The translations under genes and the position numbers were made by a program. This document shows positions 32,239 to 40,509 of a stretch of DNA of 50,769 nt, piece after piece. How positions within the stretch are numbered: position 1 is the stretch's first letter; each line of letters opens with the position of its first letter. This DNA is from Neisseria mucosa. Lineage in GTDB: Bacteria; Pseudomonadota; Gammaproteobacteria; Burkholderiales; Neisseriaceae. A model generated the notes under the pieces. The model was not told where the DNA came from, searched no databases, and was given only the letters and a program-made list of their open reading frames with translations. The DNA is taken from contig NZ_POWX01000018.1 in the NCBI RefSeq assembly GCF_003044445.1, forward strand, positions 1-50,769, written 5' to 3'.

Positions 32239-33765
32239 ATGAACAACCGCCCATCTTATTCCGATTACCTCATCCGCATCCTGACTGCCTCCGTTTACGA
32301 CGTTGCCGTTGAAACCCCGCTCGAACCCGCCGTCGGGCTGTCAGGTCGTCTGAACAACAACGTCCTGCTCAAACGCGAAGACCTGCAACCCGTGTTTTCC
32401 TTCAAAATCCGCGGCGCGTACAACAAAATGGCGAAGCTTCCCAAAGAAGCACTCGCCTGCGGCGTCATCGCTGCCAGCGCGGGCAACCACGCACAAGGCG
32501 TCGCACTTTCGGCACAACGTTTGGGCTGCCGCGCCGTCATCGTGATGCCCGAAACCACGCCCCAAATCAAAATCGACGCCGTCAAAAGCCGCGGCGGCGA
32601 AGTCGTCCTCAAAGGCGTTTCCTACAACGATGCCTATGATTACGCGATGGAATTGGCAGAAAAAGAAAAACTGACCTACATCGCCCCGTTTGACGACCCC
32701 GACGTGATTGCCGGACAAGGCACAGTCGGCATGGAAATCGTGCGCCAACGTCCCGACGACATCCACGCCATCTTCGTCCCCATCGGCGGCGGCGGGCTGG
32801 CGGCGGGTGTTGCCGCATTCGTCAAACAGGTTCGCCCGAGCATCAAAGTCATCGGCGTACAAACACACGACTCCTGCTGCATGAAGCAATCCGTCGAAGC
32901 CGGAAAAGTCGTCAGCCTCAAAGACGTTGGCCTCTTCTCCGACGGTACCGCCGTCAAAGTCGTCGGCGACGAAACCTTCCGCCTCTGCCGCGATCTCTTG
33001 GACGACATCATCACCGTCGACACCGACGCCATCTGCGGCGCCATCAAAGACATCTTCGACGACACCCGCAGCATCACCGAACCCGCCGGCGCGCTCGCCC
33101 TCGCCGGCTTGAAAACCTATGCCGCCCGCAACCGCATCCAAAACCAAACCCTCGTCGCCGTCACCAGCGGCGCCAACATGAATTTCCACCGCCTGCGCCA
33201 CGTTTCCGAACGCAGCGAATTGGGCGAAGGCAACGAAGGCATTTTCGCCGTGACCATCCCTGAAGAGCGCGGCAGTTTTCTCAAGTTCGTCAACCTGCTC
33301 GGCAGCCGCAACATCACCGAGTTCAACTACCGCTACGGCGACGACCAAAAAGCCCATATCTTCGTCGGCCTGCAAACCGCAGGTTCCCAAGACCTTGCCG
33401 TCATCAGCCGCCAGCTGACTGAAGCCGGGCTGCCCAATGTCGATTTGACCGAAGACGAAATCTCCAAAATCCACATCCGCTACATGGTCGGCGGACGTAC
33501 AACAAAAGTCGCCCACGAACGCCTAATCAGCTTCGAGTTCCCCGAACGCCCCGGCGCACTCGCCCGCTTCCTCAATCATATGCAGGGCGGCTGGAACATT
33601 ACCCTCTTCCACTACCGCAACCACGGCGCCGACTACGGCCGCATCCTCGTCGGCATCGACGTCCCGCCCACTGACGATGAAGCATTTGAAAACTTCCTCG
33701 AAAGCCTCGGTTACAGCTATCAGGACGAAACCCAAAACGCCGCATACCGCCTGTTCCTCGCTTGA
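32239..33765 (+). CDS. ilvA: Threonine ammonia-lyase, biosynthetic
   Basis: 508 residues from the ATG at 32239. It deaminates threonine to 2-oxobutanoate, first step of isoleucine synthesis. The PLP lysine is in VFSFKIRGAYNKM. The glycine-rich phosphate loop is IGGGGLAAG. ASAGNHAQGVA contacts the substrate. The C-terminus has two ACT-like regulatory halves (RGSFLKFVNLLG...; RPGALARFLNHM...) that sense isoleucine. The length matches E. coli IlvA. Confidence 0.93.
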   Translation: MNNRPSYSDYLIRILTASVYDVAVETPLEPAVGLSGRLNNNVLLKREDLQPVFSFKIRGAYNKMAKLPKEALACGVIAASAGNHAQGVALSAQRLGCRAVIVMPETTPQIKIDAVKSRGGEVVLKGVSYNDAYDYAMELAEKEKLTYIAPFDDPDVIAGQGTVGMEIVRQRPDDIHAIFVPIGGGGLAAGVAAFVKQVRPSIKVIGVQTHDSCCMKQSVEAGKVVSLKDVGLFSDGTAVKVVGDETFRLCRDLLDDIITVDTDAICGAIKDIFDDTRSITEPAGALALAGLKTYAARNRIQNQTLVAVTSGANMNFHRLRHVSERSELGEGNEGIFAVTIPEERGSFLKFVNLLGSRNITEFNYRYGDDQKAHIFVGLQTAGSQDLAVISRQLTEAGLPNVDLTEDEISKIHIRYMVGGRTTKVAHERLISFEFPERPGALARFLNHMQGGWNITLFHYRNHGADYGRILVGIDVPPTDDEAFENFLESLGYSYQDETQNAAYRLFLA

Positions 33766-33780
33766 TAGGAAGGCAAAATA

Positions 33781-33822
33781 AAAGGTCGTCTGAAAACCTT
33801 TTTATGGTTTCAGACGACCTTT
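33781..33822. terminator. DUS inverted-repeat terminator between ilvA and bamD
   Basis: AAAGGTCGTCTGAAAACC pairs with GGTTTCAGACGACCTTT, shared by convergent genes. Confidence 0.85.
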
Positions 33823-33876
33823 CATCTTTCGGACAACCGACACGAATCCGTATCAACCATCCTGAATTTGATGTAC

Positions 33877-34683
33877 TTAACGCCAGTAGCGCCACCAAGG
33901 CATGTCGTTCGGCTGCCATTGGTGTTGCAGGAATGGGCTTTGCGGGAAGTTGGTTTCCAAGACGCGGCGGGTATCGGCAGCGAGTTGGGGTTTGTCCAGT
34001 TTCTTGTAAGCCAGTTCCATCATGGCGAGCGATTCTTCTACGTAGCGGGTGTTCTGGTAACGCTCGACGATTTTTTGGGCGCGGTTGACAGCGGCGAGGT
34101 AGGCGCCGCGTTTCATGTAGTAGCGGGCAACGGAGATTTCGTTACCGCCCAATGCGTCCACCAGTTTTGCCATGCGCTCGGTTGCGTCGGCGGCGTATTT
34201 GCTCTCCGGATAGCGTTGTACCAATTCGGCAAATGCTTGGTATGCGCTGCGGTTGGCTTTAGGGTCGCGGTCGGACCAGTCTTGAGAGGCGAGTTTGTTG
34301 AGGAAGGATTGGTCTTCATTGAACAAAACCAAGCCTTTGAGGTAAAGCGCGTAATCCATATTCGGATGTTGCGGGTGATGACGCTGGAAGCGGTCGATGG
34401 CGGCGAGGGCTTTTTCAGGCTCGTCGTCTTTGTAATAGGCGTATGCGGTGTCCAGTTGCGCCTGTTGCGCGTAGCGGCCGTTGGGGAAGCGGGATTCTAA
34501 AATTTCGTATAACTTGATGGCTCGCGTATAATTGCTGCTGTTCAACTCGTCATGCGCTTCGGCATAGAGTTTTTCCACGTTCCAATCTTGTGTGATTTGC
34601 GCGTCTTTATCGACCGTACCTTTATTGCTTGCACAGGCACCCAGTGCCAGACTTAACGAAACTACTAAAAGAATTTTTTTCAT
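33877..34683 (-). CDS. bamD: Outer-membrane assembly lipoprotein BamD (ComL)
   Basis: 268 residues. BamD is the essential lipoprotein of the beta-barrel assembly machine; in Neisseria it was first named ComL for its effect on transformation. Signal peptide MKKILLVVSLSLA with lipobox LGAC (Cys 18), then five TPR-like repeats (YAEAHDELNSSNYTRAIKLYE, ...). AAAGGAAG precedes the ATG by about 9 nt and lies inside the coding region of the divergent rluD, whose own start codon overlaps this one. Confidence 0.92.
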   Translation of the reverse strand: MKKILLVVSLSLALGACASNKGTVDKDAQITQDWNVEKLYAEAHDELNSSNYTRAIKLYEILESRFPNGRYAQQAQLDTAYAYYKDDEPEKALAAIDRFQRHHPQHPNMDYALYLKGLVLFNEDQSFLNKLASQDWSDRDPKANRSAYQAFAELVQRYPESKYAADATERMAKLVDALGGNEISVARYYMKRGAYLAAVNRAQKIVERYQNTRYVEESLAMMELAYKKLDKPQLAADTRRVLETNFPQSPFLQHQWQPNDMPWWRYWR

Positions 34684-35806
34684 GCAGAATACTTCCTTTG
34701 ATAATGAAGCCGATTATAGCGACGATTTAGACTTTACGTCAGCCCCCGAAGCAGAAAGTTGTGTTAATTTGACTGTTCCGCTGGAGCTTGCGGGCGGGCG
34801 GTTGGATGCGGTGTTGGCAAAGCTCATGCCTGATTATTCGCGCAGCCGCCTGACATCGTGGATTAAAGAAGGCGCGGTCATTGTAAACGATAAGCCCGCC
34901 CAACCCAAAGACAAAATGATAGGCGGGGAATCCATCAGCGTAACGGTACGTCCGAGCGAAGAGAATCTCGCGTTCAAACCCGAAGCGATGGATTTGGATA
35001 TTGTGTACGAAGACGATACCGTCATCGTCGTCAACAAACCCGCCGGACTGGTCGTCCATCCCGCCGCAGGCAACTGGACGGGGACGCTGCTCAACGGTTT
35101 ATTGGCGCATTGTCCCGAATTGAGCCAGATTCCGCGCGCGGGCATCGTCCACAGACTAGACAAGGAAACCAGCGGCCTGATGGTGGTCGCCAAAACCCTG
35201 CCCGCACAAAATTCCCTCGTGCAACAGCTTCAAGAGCGCACGGTCAAACGCATCTACCGCGCCGTCGCCAACGGTATTGTTCCCTTTGACGGAAAAATCG
35301 AAACCCAAATCGGACGCGATCCGCACAACCGCCTGAAAATGGCAGTCGTCAAATTCGGCGGCAAACCTGCCGTGACACACGTCAAAGTGTTGGAACGCTA
35401 TCTTGCCCACAGCTACATCGAATGCTCGCTCGAAACCGGCAGGACGCACCAAATCCGCGTCCATATGCGCGAAGCCAACCACCCGCTTGCCGCCGACCCC
35501 GTTTACGGCAACCTGCGCCATCCGTGCAGCGAACCGGTGAAAGAAGCCGTCAAAAGTCTAGGCGCGCGTCAGGCTTTGCACGCCTACCGCTTAAGTTTCG
35601 TCCATCCGAAAACCGGCGAAACCGTTTCCTTCGAAGCCCCGATTCCCGACGATATGTATCACCTGCTCTCCGTCCTGCGCCTCGAAGCAGGCTTGGATTC
35701 GTCTTTGAGCAACGAAGAAGAGTGGCAGGACAAACTCGGCACAGATGACGACGATGATTGGAACGAAGACGATTACGATGTCGAAGTGGTTTATGTGAGG
35801 GATTAA
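34682..35806 (+). CDS. rluD: 23S rRNA pseudouridine synthase RluD
   Basis: 374 residues from the ATG at 34682; upstream in-frame codons are the antisense of bamD. It modifies U1911/1915/1917 of 23S rRNA. An N-terminal S4 domain (RLDAVLAKLMPDYSRSRLTSWI) is followed by the catalytic domain, with the active Asp in VHRLDKETSGLMVVAK, then RTHQIRVHM. The last ~25 residues form a very acidic tail (DDDDDWNEDDYDVE). The start codon shares CATG with bamD on the other strand, so each gene's leader lies inside the other. Confidence 0.9.
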   Translation: MQNTSFDNEADYSDDLDFTSAPEAESCVNLTVPLELAGGRLDAVLAKLMPDYSRSRLTSWIKEGAVIVNDKPAQPKDKMIGGESISVTVRPSEENLAFKPEAMDLDIVYEDDTVIVVNKPAGLVVHPAAGNWTGTLLNGLLAHCPELSQIPRAGIVHRLDKETSGLMVVAKTLPAQNSLVQQLQERTVKRIYRAVANGIVPFDGKIETQIGRDPHNRLKMAVVKFGGKPAVTHVKVLERYLAHSYIECSLETGRTHQIRVHMREANHPLAADPVYGNLRHPCSEPVKEAVKSLGARQALHAYRLSFVHPKTGETVSFEAPIPDDMYHLLSVLRLEAGLDSSLSNEEEWQDKLGTDDDDDWNEDDYDVEVVYVRD

Positions 35807-35812
35807 GCAGGT

Positions 35813-35850
35813 GTTTTCAGACGACCTGTTACTCAAGGGTCGTCTGAAAA
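35813..35850 (+). terminator. DUS inverted repeat after rluD
   Basis: GTTTTCAGACGACC pairs with GGTCGTCTGAAAAC. The two DUS point outward instead of inward. Confidence 0.75.
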
Positions 35851-35973
35851 CGAACTTCATATAAAGTTTAGATAAGGTTTATCCAACGGCATCATTCATG
35901 CTGCACCGGCAAGAATCCGAACCTCTGATTTCTCAGCGACAATTAAGAATTTACAGCAATCCCGAATCTCTGG

Positions 35974-35993
35974 ATTCCCGCCTGCGTGGGAAT
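35974..35993. repeat. dRS3-type repeat
   Basis: ATTCCC-N8-GGGAAT (N8 = GCCTGCGT), the 20-bp dRS3 unit of Neisseria intergenic repeat arrays, here single, between rluD and pgeF. Confidence 0.8.
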
Positions 35994-36069
35994 GACGAAA
36001 AACCAAACATCCATTTACCCTAAGGGCAGTTAATAAACCCTTACCGCTACGCACCTATTCCGACACCCC

Positions 36070-36843
36070 ATGAAAACCATCACAGAAACCTTAAACCTCG
36101 CCCCGCAAGGCAAAAATTTCCTGACAGCCGATTGGCCTGCGCCCGCCAACGTGAAAACCCTGATTACCACCCGCAACGGTGGTGTCAGCCAAGGCGTGTA
36201 TCAAAGTTTGAACCTCGGTTCGCACGTCGGCGATGATCCTGATGCCGTGCGCCGCAACCGTGAAATCGTGCAGGAACAGGTCGGGCTGCCTGTTGCCTAC
36301 CTCAATCAAATCCACAGCACCATCGTCGTCAATGCCGCCGACGCATTGGGTAACGCGCCCGACGCAGACGCTTCGGTGGACAACACAGGCAAAGCCGCCT
36401 GCGCCGCGATGACTGCCGACTGCCTGCCTGTCTTGTTCTGCGATAAAGCCGGTACGGTCGTCGCTGCCGCACATGCAGGCTGGCGCGGTTTGGCGGGCGG
36501 CGTATTGCAAAACACCATAGCCGCGATGAATGTCGCGCCCGTCGAAATCATGGCATATCTCGGCCCTGCCATCGGCGCGGACGCGTTTGAAGTCGGACAA
36601 GACGTGTTCGACGCATTTTGTGCCCCCATGCCCGAAGCGGCGGACGCATTCGAAGACATCGGCGGCGGTAAATATCTTGCCGATATCTACGCGCTGGCGC
36701 GTTTGGTTCTGCGCCGCGAAGGTGTGGACATGATTTACGGCGGCACACACTGCACCGTCCTGGAACGTGACACTTTCTTCTCTTACCGCCGCGACGGACA
36801 AACCGGCCGCATGGTCAGCCTGATTTGGTTGGAACAGGCATAA
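36070..36843 (+). CDS. pgeF: Peptidoglycan editing factor PgeF (YfiH, polyphenol oxidase family)
   Basis: 257 residues of the DUF152/laccase-domain family. In E. coli the protein removes wrongly incorporated L-Ser-type stem peptides from cell-wall precursors, and the family has also been reported as a multicopper or purine-acting enzyme. Metal ligands are visible in AHAGWRGLAGG (His), TADCLPVLF (Cys) and GGTHCTV (His/Cys). Cytosolic, normal length, followed 104 bp later by yciA. Confidence 0.88.
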   Translation: MKTITETLNLAPQGKNFLTADWPAPANVKTLITTRNGGVSQGVYQSLNLGSHVGDDPDAVRRNREIVQEQVGLPVAYLNQIHSTIVVNAADALGNAPDADASVDNTGKAACAAMTADCLPVLFCDKAGTVVAAAHAGWRGLAGGVLQNTIAAMNVAPVEIMAYLGPAIGADAFEVGQDVFDAFCAPMPEAADAFEDIGGGKYLADIYALARLVLRREGVDMIYGGTHCTVLERDTFFSYRRDGQTGRMVSLIWLEQA

Positions 36844-36947
36844 AAAAATCGTCTGAAACGCCCCATCCTCTTTCAGATGACCTTCGCAAGACTTAATCCG
36901 CCAACATTCAAACCCACCCAATCCGCACCGCTCAAAAGGATATTCTC

Positions 36948-37385
36948 ATGACTCAAAAAAACGAACACCGCTCCCACCCTCAAGGCGAGCTTCTGCTGCG
37001 CACCGTCGCCATGCCGCAAGACACCAATCCCAACCAAGATATTTTCGGCGGCTGGATTATGTCGCAAATGGATTTGGGCGGCGGCATTTTGGCGGCAGAA
37101 ATCGCGCAAGGCCGCATCGTTACCGTCGCCGTTCAGGAAATGAACTTCATCCGCCCCGTTAAAGTGGGCAACGTCGTTTGCTGCTACGGACGCTGCGTGC
37201 GCGTGGGCAACACTTCGCTGCAACTGAAAATCGAAGTTTGGGTGAAAACGTTGATGAACGACCACCTGACCGAAGACCGCCAACTCGTTACTGAAGCCAT
37301 CTTTACCTACGTCGCCATCGACAGCGAAGGCAACACACGCCCTATTCCAAAAGAAGGCAACCCTAAACTGCAAGGTTTGATTTAA
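36948..37385 (+). CDS. yciA: Acyl-CoA thioesterase YciA
   Basis: 145-residue hot-dog thioesterase that hydrolyses a range of acyl-CoAs. The signature DTNPNQDIFGGWIMSQMD has the catalytic Asp, and GRCVRVGNTSLQLKIEVW is a core strand. A strong ribosome site (AAAAGGATATTCTC) precedes the ATG. An imperfect DUS pair (AAATCGTCTGAAA / TTTCAGATGACC) separates it from pgeF. Confidence 0.9.
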   Translation: MTQKNEHRSHPQGELLLRTVAMPQDTNPNQDIFGGWIMSQMDLGGGILAAEIAQGRIVTVAVQEMNFIRPVKVGNVVCCYGRCVRVGNTSLQLKIEVWVKTLMNDHLTEDRQLVTEAIFTYVAIDSEGNTRPIPKEGNPKLQGLI

Positions 37386-37399
37386 ACCCTGATTTAAGC

Positions 37400-37445
37400 A
37401 AAGGTCGTCTGAAAACCCATATTGGAGATTTTCAGACGACCTTTT
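37400..37445. terminator. DUS inverted-repeat terminator between yciA and nnrS
   Basis: AAAGGTCGTCTGAAAA pairs with TTTTCAGACGACCTTTT, shared by convergent genes. Confidence 0.85.
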
Positions 37446-37498
37446 GACTTAAGGCGATACAGGGCTTGCCATTGACTGACGGGATGAAACAGAAACGC

Positions 37499-38596
37499 TC
37501 ACTCCGGATCATCCGTAAACGCATTCGCCCGAAAGATTGGTACAAACGTCAACAGATAAAGCACGAACACGGCAGCGGTCAGAATCGCGGGAACGGTGAT
37601 GAAGAATATCGGATTCACGTTCATTAAAAAGGCGCGCGAGACGGCGGCGGCGAAGAGGATGGGGACGGCAATGCGGCAGAGTTTAGGATAATCGAGTTTG
37701 GTAAAGCCGCTGTGCCACAGTCCGGCGGTCAGCCACACCATCATCACGCCGCCCATCATGCCGCCGAGGGTAATCAGGTGCAGGGGCGCGGAGGCGGGCA
37801 GGTTTTGCAGTTTCGCCGCGCCTGCCCACAAATAACCTGCGGCGGCAAAAAGCTGGAGCAGGTAATAAGTGCGGACGTAGTGTTTGCGCAAGAGTTCGTG
37901 ATGGTGCAGTTCGCGCAGCTTGGCGAGCAGGATGAAGCCGACGGCAAGCGCGGTAAAACCGGCGGTTTGCGCGGGCAGCCAAAGTTCGGCGGCGGCGTTC
38001 AGCAGCAGAAAGGTGATGGCGATGTTTTTATAGACGACGTTGGGGATGAATACGGGGTCTTTCAGACGGCATTCTTTAAGGGCTTCCGCGCCCAAAAGGA
38101 CACTGACGCGGACGGATACGAACATCACCGCCGCCATATTCAGATGCACTTGCGCGCGCAACAGGTTCAAATCGCCGCTGACGGCATAGGTCGTCTGAAA
38201 AACGGTGAACGCGGCAAGCAGCATCAGCAGGGCAAAGTTGTCAGTATTGCGGTCGAGCCAAATCAGCCAAGCGCAGAACAGCAGCAACACCAGCCAATAG
38301 GCGGCAACGAAAAACGAAGCGGTTTGCGGCGCAAACGGCAGCAGGATGGATGCGGCAAGCAACAACGCCGCCAAGACGGTGGCGACGGGTTTCAGACGAC
38401 CTTTATAGCCCGTCCATTCGAGCATGGCGGCAGTCAGAAAACCGCCGTATGCTGCAGGCAGCATGAGTTCTAAGAAGATTTGGCGGTGCAAAATGACGGC
38501 ACCGGGGCTGATGAAAAACACCAACGCGCCGAGTATGGCAAGCACCGCCGCACCGACGAAAAACGGCCGCATGGGGTGGGTGAAAAACTTATTCAT
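37499..38596 (-). CDS. nnrS: NnrS-family membrane protein (nitric-oxide response)
   Basis: 365 residues with about 11-12 hydrophobic helices and the histidine-rich loops of NnrS (HRQIFLELMLPAAYGGFL, LREL-HHHELLRKHY, HLITLGGMMGGVMM). NnrS binds haem and copper in other bacteria and protects metabolism from NO. It is usually controlled by NO regulators. It contains an uptake sequence of the ATGCCGTCTGAA form at about 38065 alongside AGGTCGTCTGAA copies. Next to it begins the repeat-bracketed cadD insertion. Confidence 0.85.
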   Translation of the reverse strand: MNKFFTHPMRPFFVGAAVLAILGALVFFISPGAVILHRQIFLELMLPAAYGGFLTAAMLEWTGYKGRLKPVATVLAALLLAASILLPFAPQTASFFVAAYWLVLLLFCAWLIWLDRNTDNFALLMLLAAFTVFQTTYAVSGDLNLLRAQVHLNMAAVMFVSVRVSVLLGAEALKECRLKDPVFIPNVVYKNIAITFLLLNAAAELWLPAQTAGFTALAVGFILLAKLRELHHHELLRKHYVRTYYLLQLFAAAGYLWAGAAKLQNLPASAPLHLITLGGMMGGVMMVWLTAGLWHSGFTKLDYPKLCRIAVPILFAAAVSRAFLMNVNPIFFITVPAILTAAVFVLYLLTFVPIFRANAFTDDPE

Positions 38597-38695
38597 GGTT
38601 TGGCTTGATTCTGCATGAAGATGCTTTCGGATATAGATTTATTGGGAGGACAGGGTTGTATCTTGTATTGAAGAAGCAAACCTTCGGCTTGCTTG

Positions 38696-38847
38696 CCCTC
38701 TCCCTAACCCTCTCCCACGGGGAGAGGGAATTGGGCTGTCGAGCCTGAACATTTTCAGGTTTACCTGCCATCTGATTCCCAATCCTGCGCCCTCTGATTT
38801 TCAGCAACCTGATCCCCTCTCCCCGTGGGAGAGGGTTAGGGAGAGGG
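38696..38847. repeat. 152-bp element with inverted ends, copy A
   Basis: The ends 38696-38728 and 38815-38847 are 33-bp near-perfect inverted repeats beginning CCCTCTCCCTAACCC. The middle (~86 bp) contains TTTTCAGGTTTACCTG. Copy B at 39625-39776 is the same length and closely similar. The similarity between the two extends on both sides (about 38652-38885 versus 39584-39815). It looks like a MITE or paired REP unit, but no such family is established here. Confidence 0.8.
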
Positions 38848-38891
38848 TAACGAACCGCAAGGTTTGTCAGATACTCAAATGCCCGTATCAT

Positions 38892-39506
38892 TCATATTAT
38901 TGATATTATTGTTCGAATTGTATTATTTTCAATAATAATAAATAACCCTAAACCAATATAAATAACAGCCATTATCCAACGACTAAACTTCTCTACAATT
39001 TCACCAACACCTGAAATATTAGCCAATCTTTGTGCTGTATATACTAAAACAAAAATCAATATTAAAAATACAAGAAGAGTAACTAATAAGTCGACAAGAT
39101 CTAAAGTCACAAAGTAAGGAACAAAAAGTCCAATATTATCTGCACCACAACTAGCAACTGTAACCAAAGCAACAATACCGACTAATTTTGACAACCCTTT
39201 TTCATCCAATTCTTTTTTAGCTCTTTTTTCGCCCTCACAATCGTCGTAAATAGCAACTTTAATACCTAAGTAAATCGGTATTAAACCTAATAAACCCAAC
39301 ACCCATTTTTCCGGAACATAATTCAAAACAAAAGCTAGAAATAAACTAACTAATATTAAAATTACAGAACCTAAATATTGTCCGATATAAATATCTCGAT
39401 ATTCTTTTCTAGTATTTGCTCTAGCAAAAAATACTAATAGTATTACCAACAAATCTACTGCTGTAGCAATATATAAAACAGCAGCAGTAATCACAGTCGA
39501 AAACAT
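38892..39506 (-). CDS. CadD-like cadmium resistance transporter
   Basis: About 205 residues from the ATG at 39506 (GAGGTG upstream); the longer frame from 39557 runs into duplicated flanking DNA. Five or six membrane helices. VLYIATAVDLLVILLVFF, YIGQYLGS, LLGLIPIYLGIKV and ASCGADNIGLFVPYF match the CadD family known from Staphylococcus plasmids (cadmium resistance, or possibly organic cations). GC is far lower than in its neighbours. It is bracketed by two 152-bp repeats, so horizontal arrival is very likely. The last codons lie in the duplicated segment. Confidence 0.82.
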   Translation of the reverse strand: MFSTVITAAVLYIATAVDLLVILLVFFARANTRKEYRDIYIGQYLGSVILILVSLFLAFVLNYVPEKWVLGLLGLIPIYLGIKVAIYDDCEGEKRAKKELDEKGLSKLVGIVALVTVASCGADNIGLFVPYFVTLDLVDLLVTLLVFLILIFVLVYTAQRLANISGVGEIVEKFSRWIMAVIYIGLGLFIIIENNTIRTIISII

Positions 39507-39514
39507 AAAGCACC

Positions 39515-39583
39515 TCATAATGAATCCCCTGCCCCCTTGGCACCACGGCTTTTTCAAAAACCGAATCGCGTTCGGATAACAGA
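39515..39583 (-). repeat. Diverged duplicate of the 3' end of the ABC ATPase gene
   Basis: ATAATGAATCCCCTGC and GAATCGCGTTCGGATAACAG parallel ATAATGAATCCCTTGA and GAATCACGTTCGGACAGCGG at 39825-39902, the end of the ATPase gene. So the cadD insertion is flanked by a copy of the neighbouring gene's tail as well as by the 152-bp element. Confidence 0.65.
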
Positions 39584-39624
39584 TTCGTATCTTTCGCTAA
39601 AGAGGCAAGCGTGCGGCTTGCTTA

Positions 39625-39776
39625 CCCTCTCCCTAGCCCTCTCCCACGGGGAGAGGGAATCGGGCTGCCAAACCCTAACATTTTCAGGTTTACCTGACAT
39701 CTGATTCCCAATCCTGCACTCTCTGATTTTCAGCAACCTGTTACCCTCTCCCCGTGGGAGAGGGTTAGGGAGAGGG
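39625..39776. repeat. 152-bp element with inverted ends, copy B
   Basis: Inverted ends at 39625-39657 and 39744-39776. Same length and nearly the same sequence as copy A, in the same orientation. It lies just below the ATPase stop codon. Confidence 0.8.
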
Positions 39777-39816
39777 CAACGAACCGCAAGGTTCGTCAGA
39801 TATTCAAATCCCCTCA

Positions 39817-40509
39817 TCACTCATAATAATGAATCCCTTGAAACTCTCTTGCCACCACAGCCTCTTCAAAAGCCGAATCACGTTCGGACAGCGGCGTGGG
39901 CAGGGTAATTACGTTTTGCACGTTCATGCCCTTAGTGGAAAGCAGCATGATTTCATGGCTCAGGCGCGCGGCTTCGAATCGGTCGTGCGTCACCAGCATA
40001 CACGCCATGCCCTGTCGCTCGATTTTTTCCACCAGCATGGCAACCAAAATATCGCGCAAATCGCGATCCAAACCGACAAACGGCTCGTCCAGCAAAGCAA
40101 GGTCGCAGCCGCACAGCAGCAGGCGCAAAAACGCCACCCGTTTCGCCATGCCGCCGGACAATTCGGTCGGATATTTGTTCAAATCGCCCGCAGTCAGCCC
40201 GACTTTCGCCGCCAGCGCGATGATTTCGCCTTCATCGGGTTTGTCCATAAAAATAGCGATATTCTGCATCGCGGTCAAGTTTTCCGGCAGGCGGTTTTCC
40301 TGAAACAGAAAACCCGTTTTGCGGAAAGTATTGCGTATCGAGCCCGATTTCGGCGTTTCCAAGCCCGCAATCAGCCGCAAAACCGTCGTCTTGCCGCAGC
40401 CGCTCGGCCCGAACAAAGCTTTTACTTCGCCATGTTGCAGGTTCAAACTGAAATCGCGCACAATGGGATCGCGGAGAATTTCAAAACGCACGTTTTCAAG
40501 ACAGAGCAT
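39817..40509 (-). CDS. ABC transporter ATP-binding protein (nitrate/sulfonate/taurine type)
   Basis: About 230 residues from the ATG at 40509, which gives 5-nt spacing to GGAGG and a 1-nt overlap with the permease stop; ATG 40512 and GTG 40521 are alternatives. Walker A GPSGCGKTTVLRLIAG, Q-loop LFQENRLPE, signature LSGGMAKRVAFLR, Walker B LALLDEPFVGLD, H-loop VTHDRFEA. It energises the permease encoded just upstream and works with the substrate-binding protein at 42783-43760. The substrate is unknown. Confidence 0.9.
   Translation of the reverse strand: MLCLENVRFEILRDPIVRDFSLNLQHGEVKALFGPSGCGKTTVLRLIAGLETPKSGSIRNTFRKTGFLFQENRLPENLTAMQNIAIFMDKPDEGEIIALAAKVGLTAGDLNKYPTELSGGMAKRVAFLRLLLCGCDLALLDEPFVGLDRDLRDILVAMLVEKIERQGMACMLVTHDRFEAARLSHEIMLLSTKGMNVQNVITLPTPLSERDSAFEEAVVAREFQGIHYYE

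Noticed and set aside
38696..39776. The repeated CCCTCTCCC blocks as a CRISPR array
   Set aside because: Only two distant copies, each with inverted ends; no regular repeat-spacer pattern and no cas genes in the window.
39554..39820. 88-codon minus-strand frame covering repeat copy B
   Set aside because: Translation of the repeat only (NPLPRGEG...); the same false frame appears at copy A (38589-38891).
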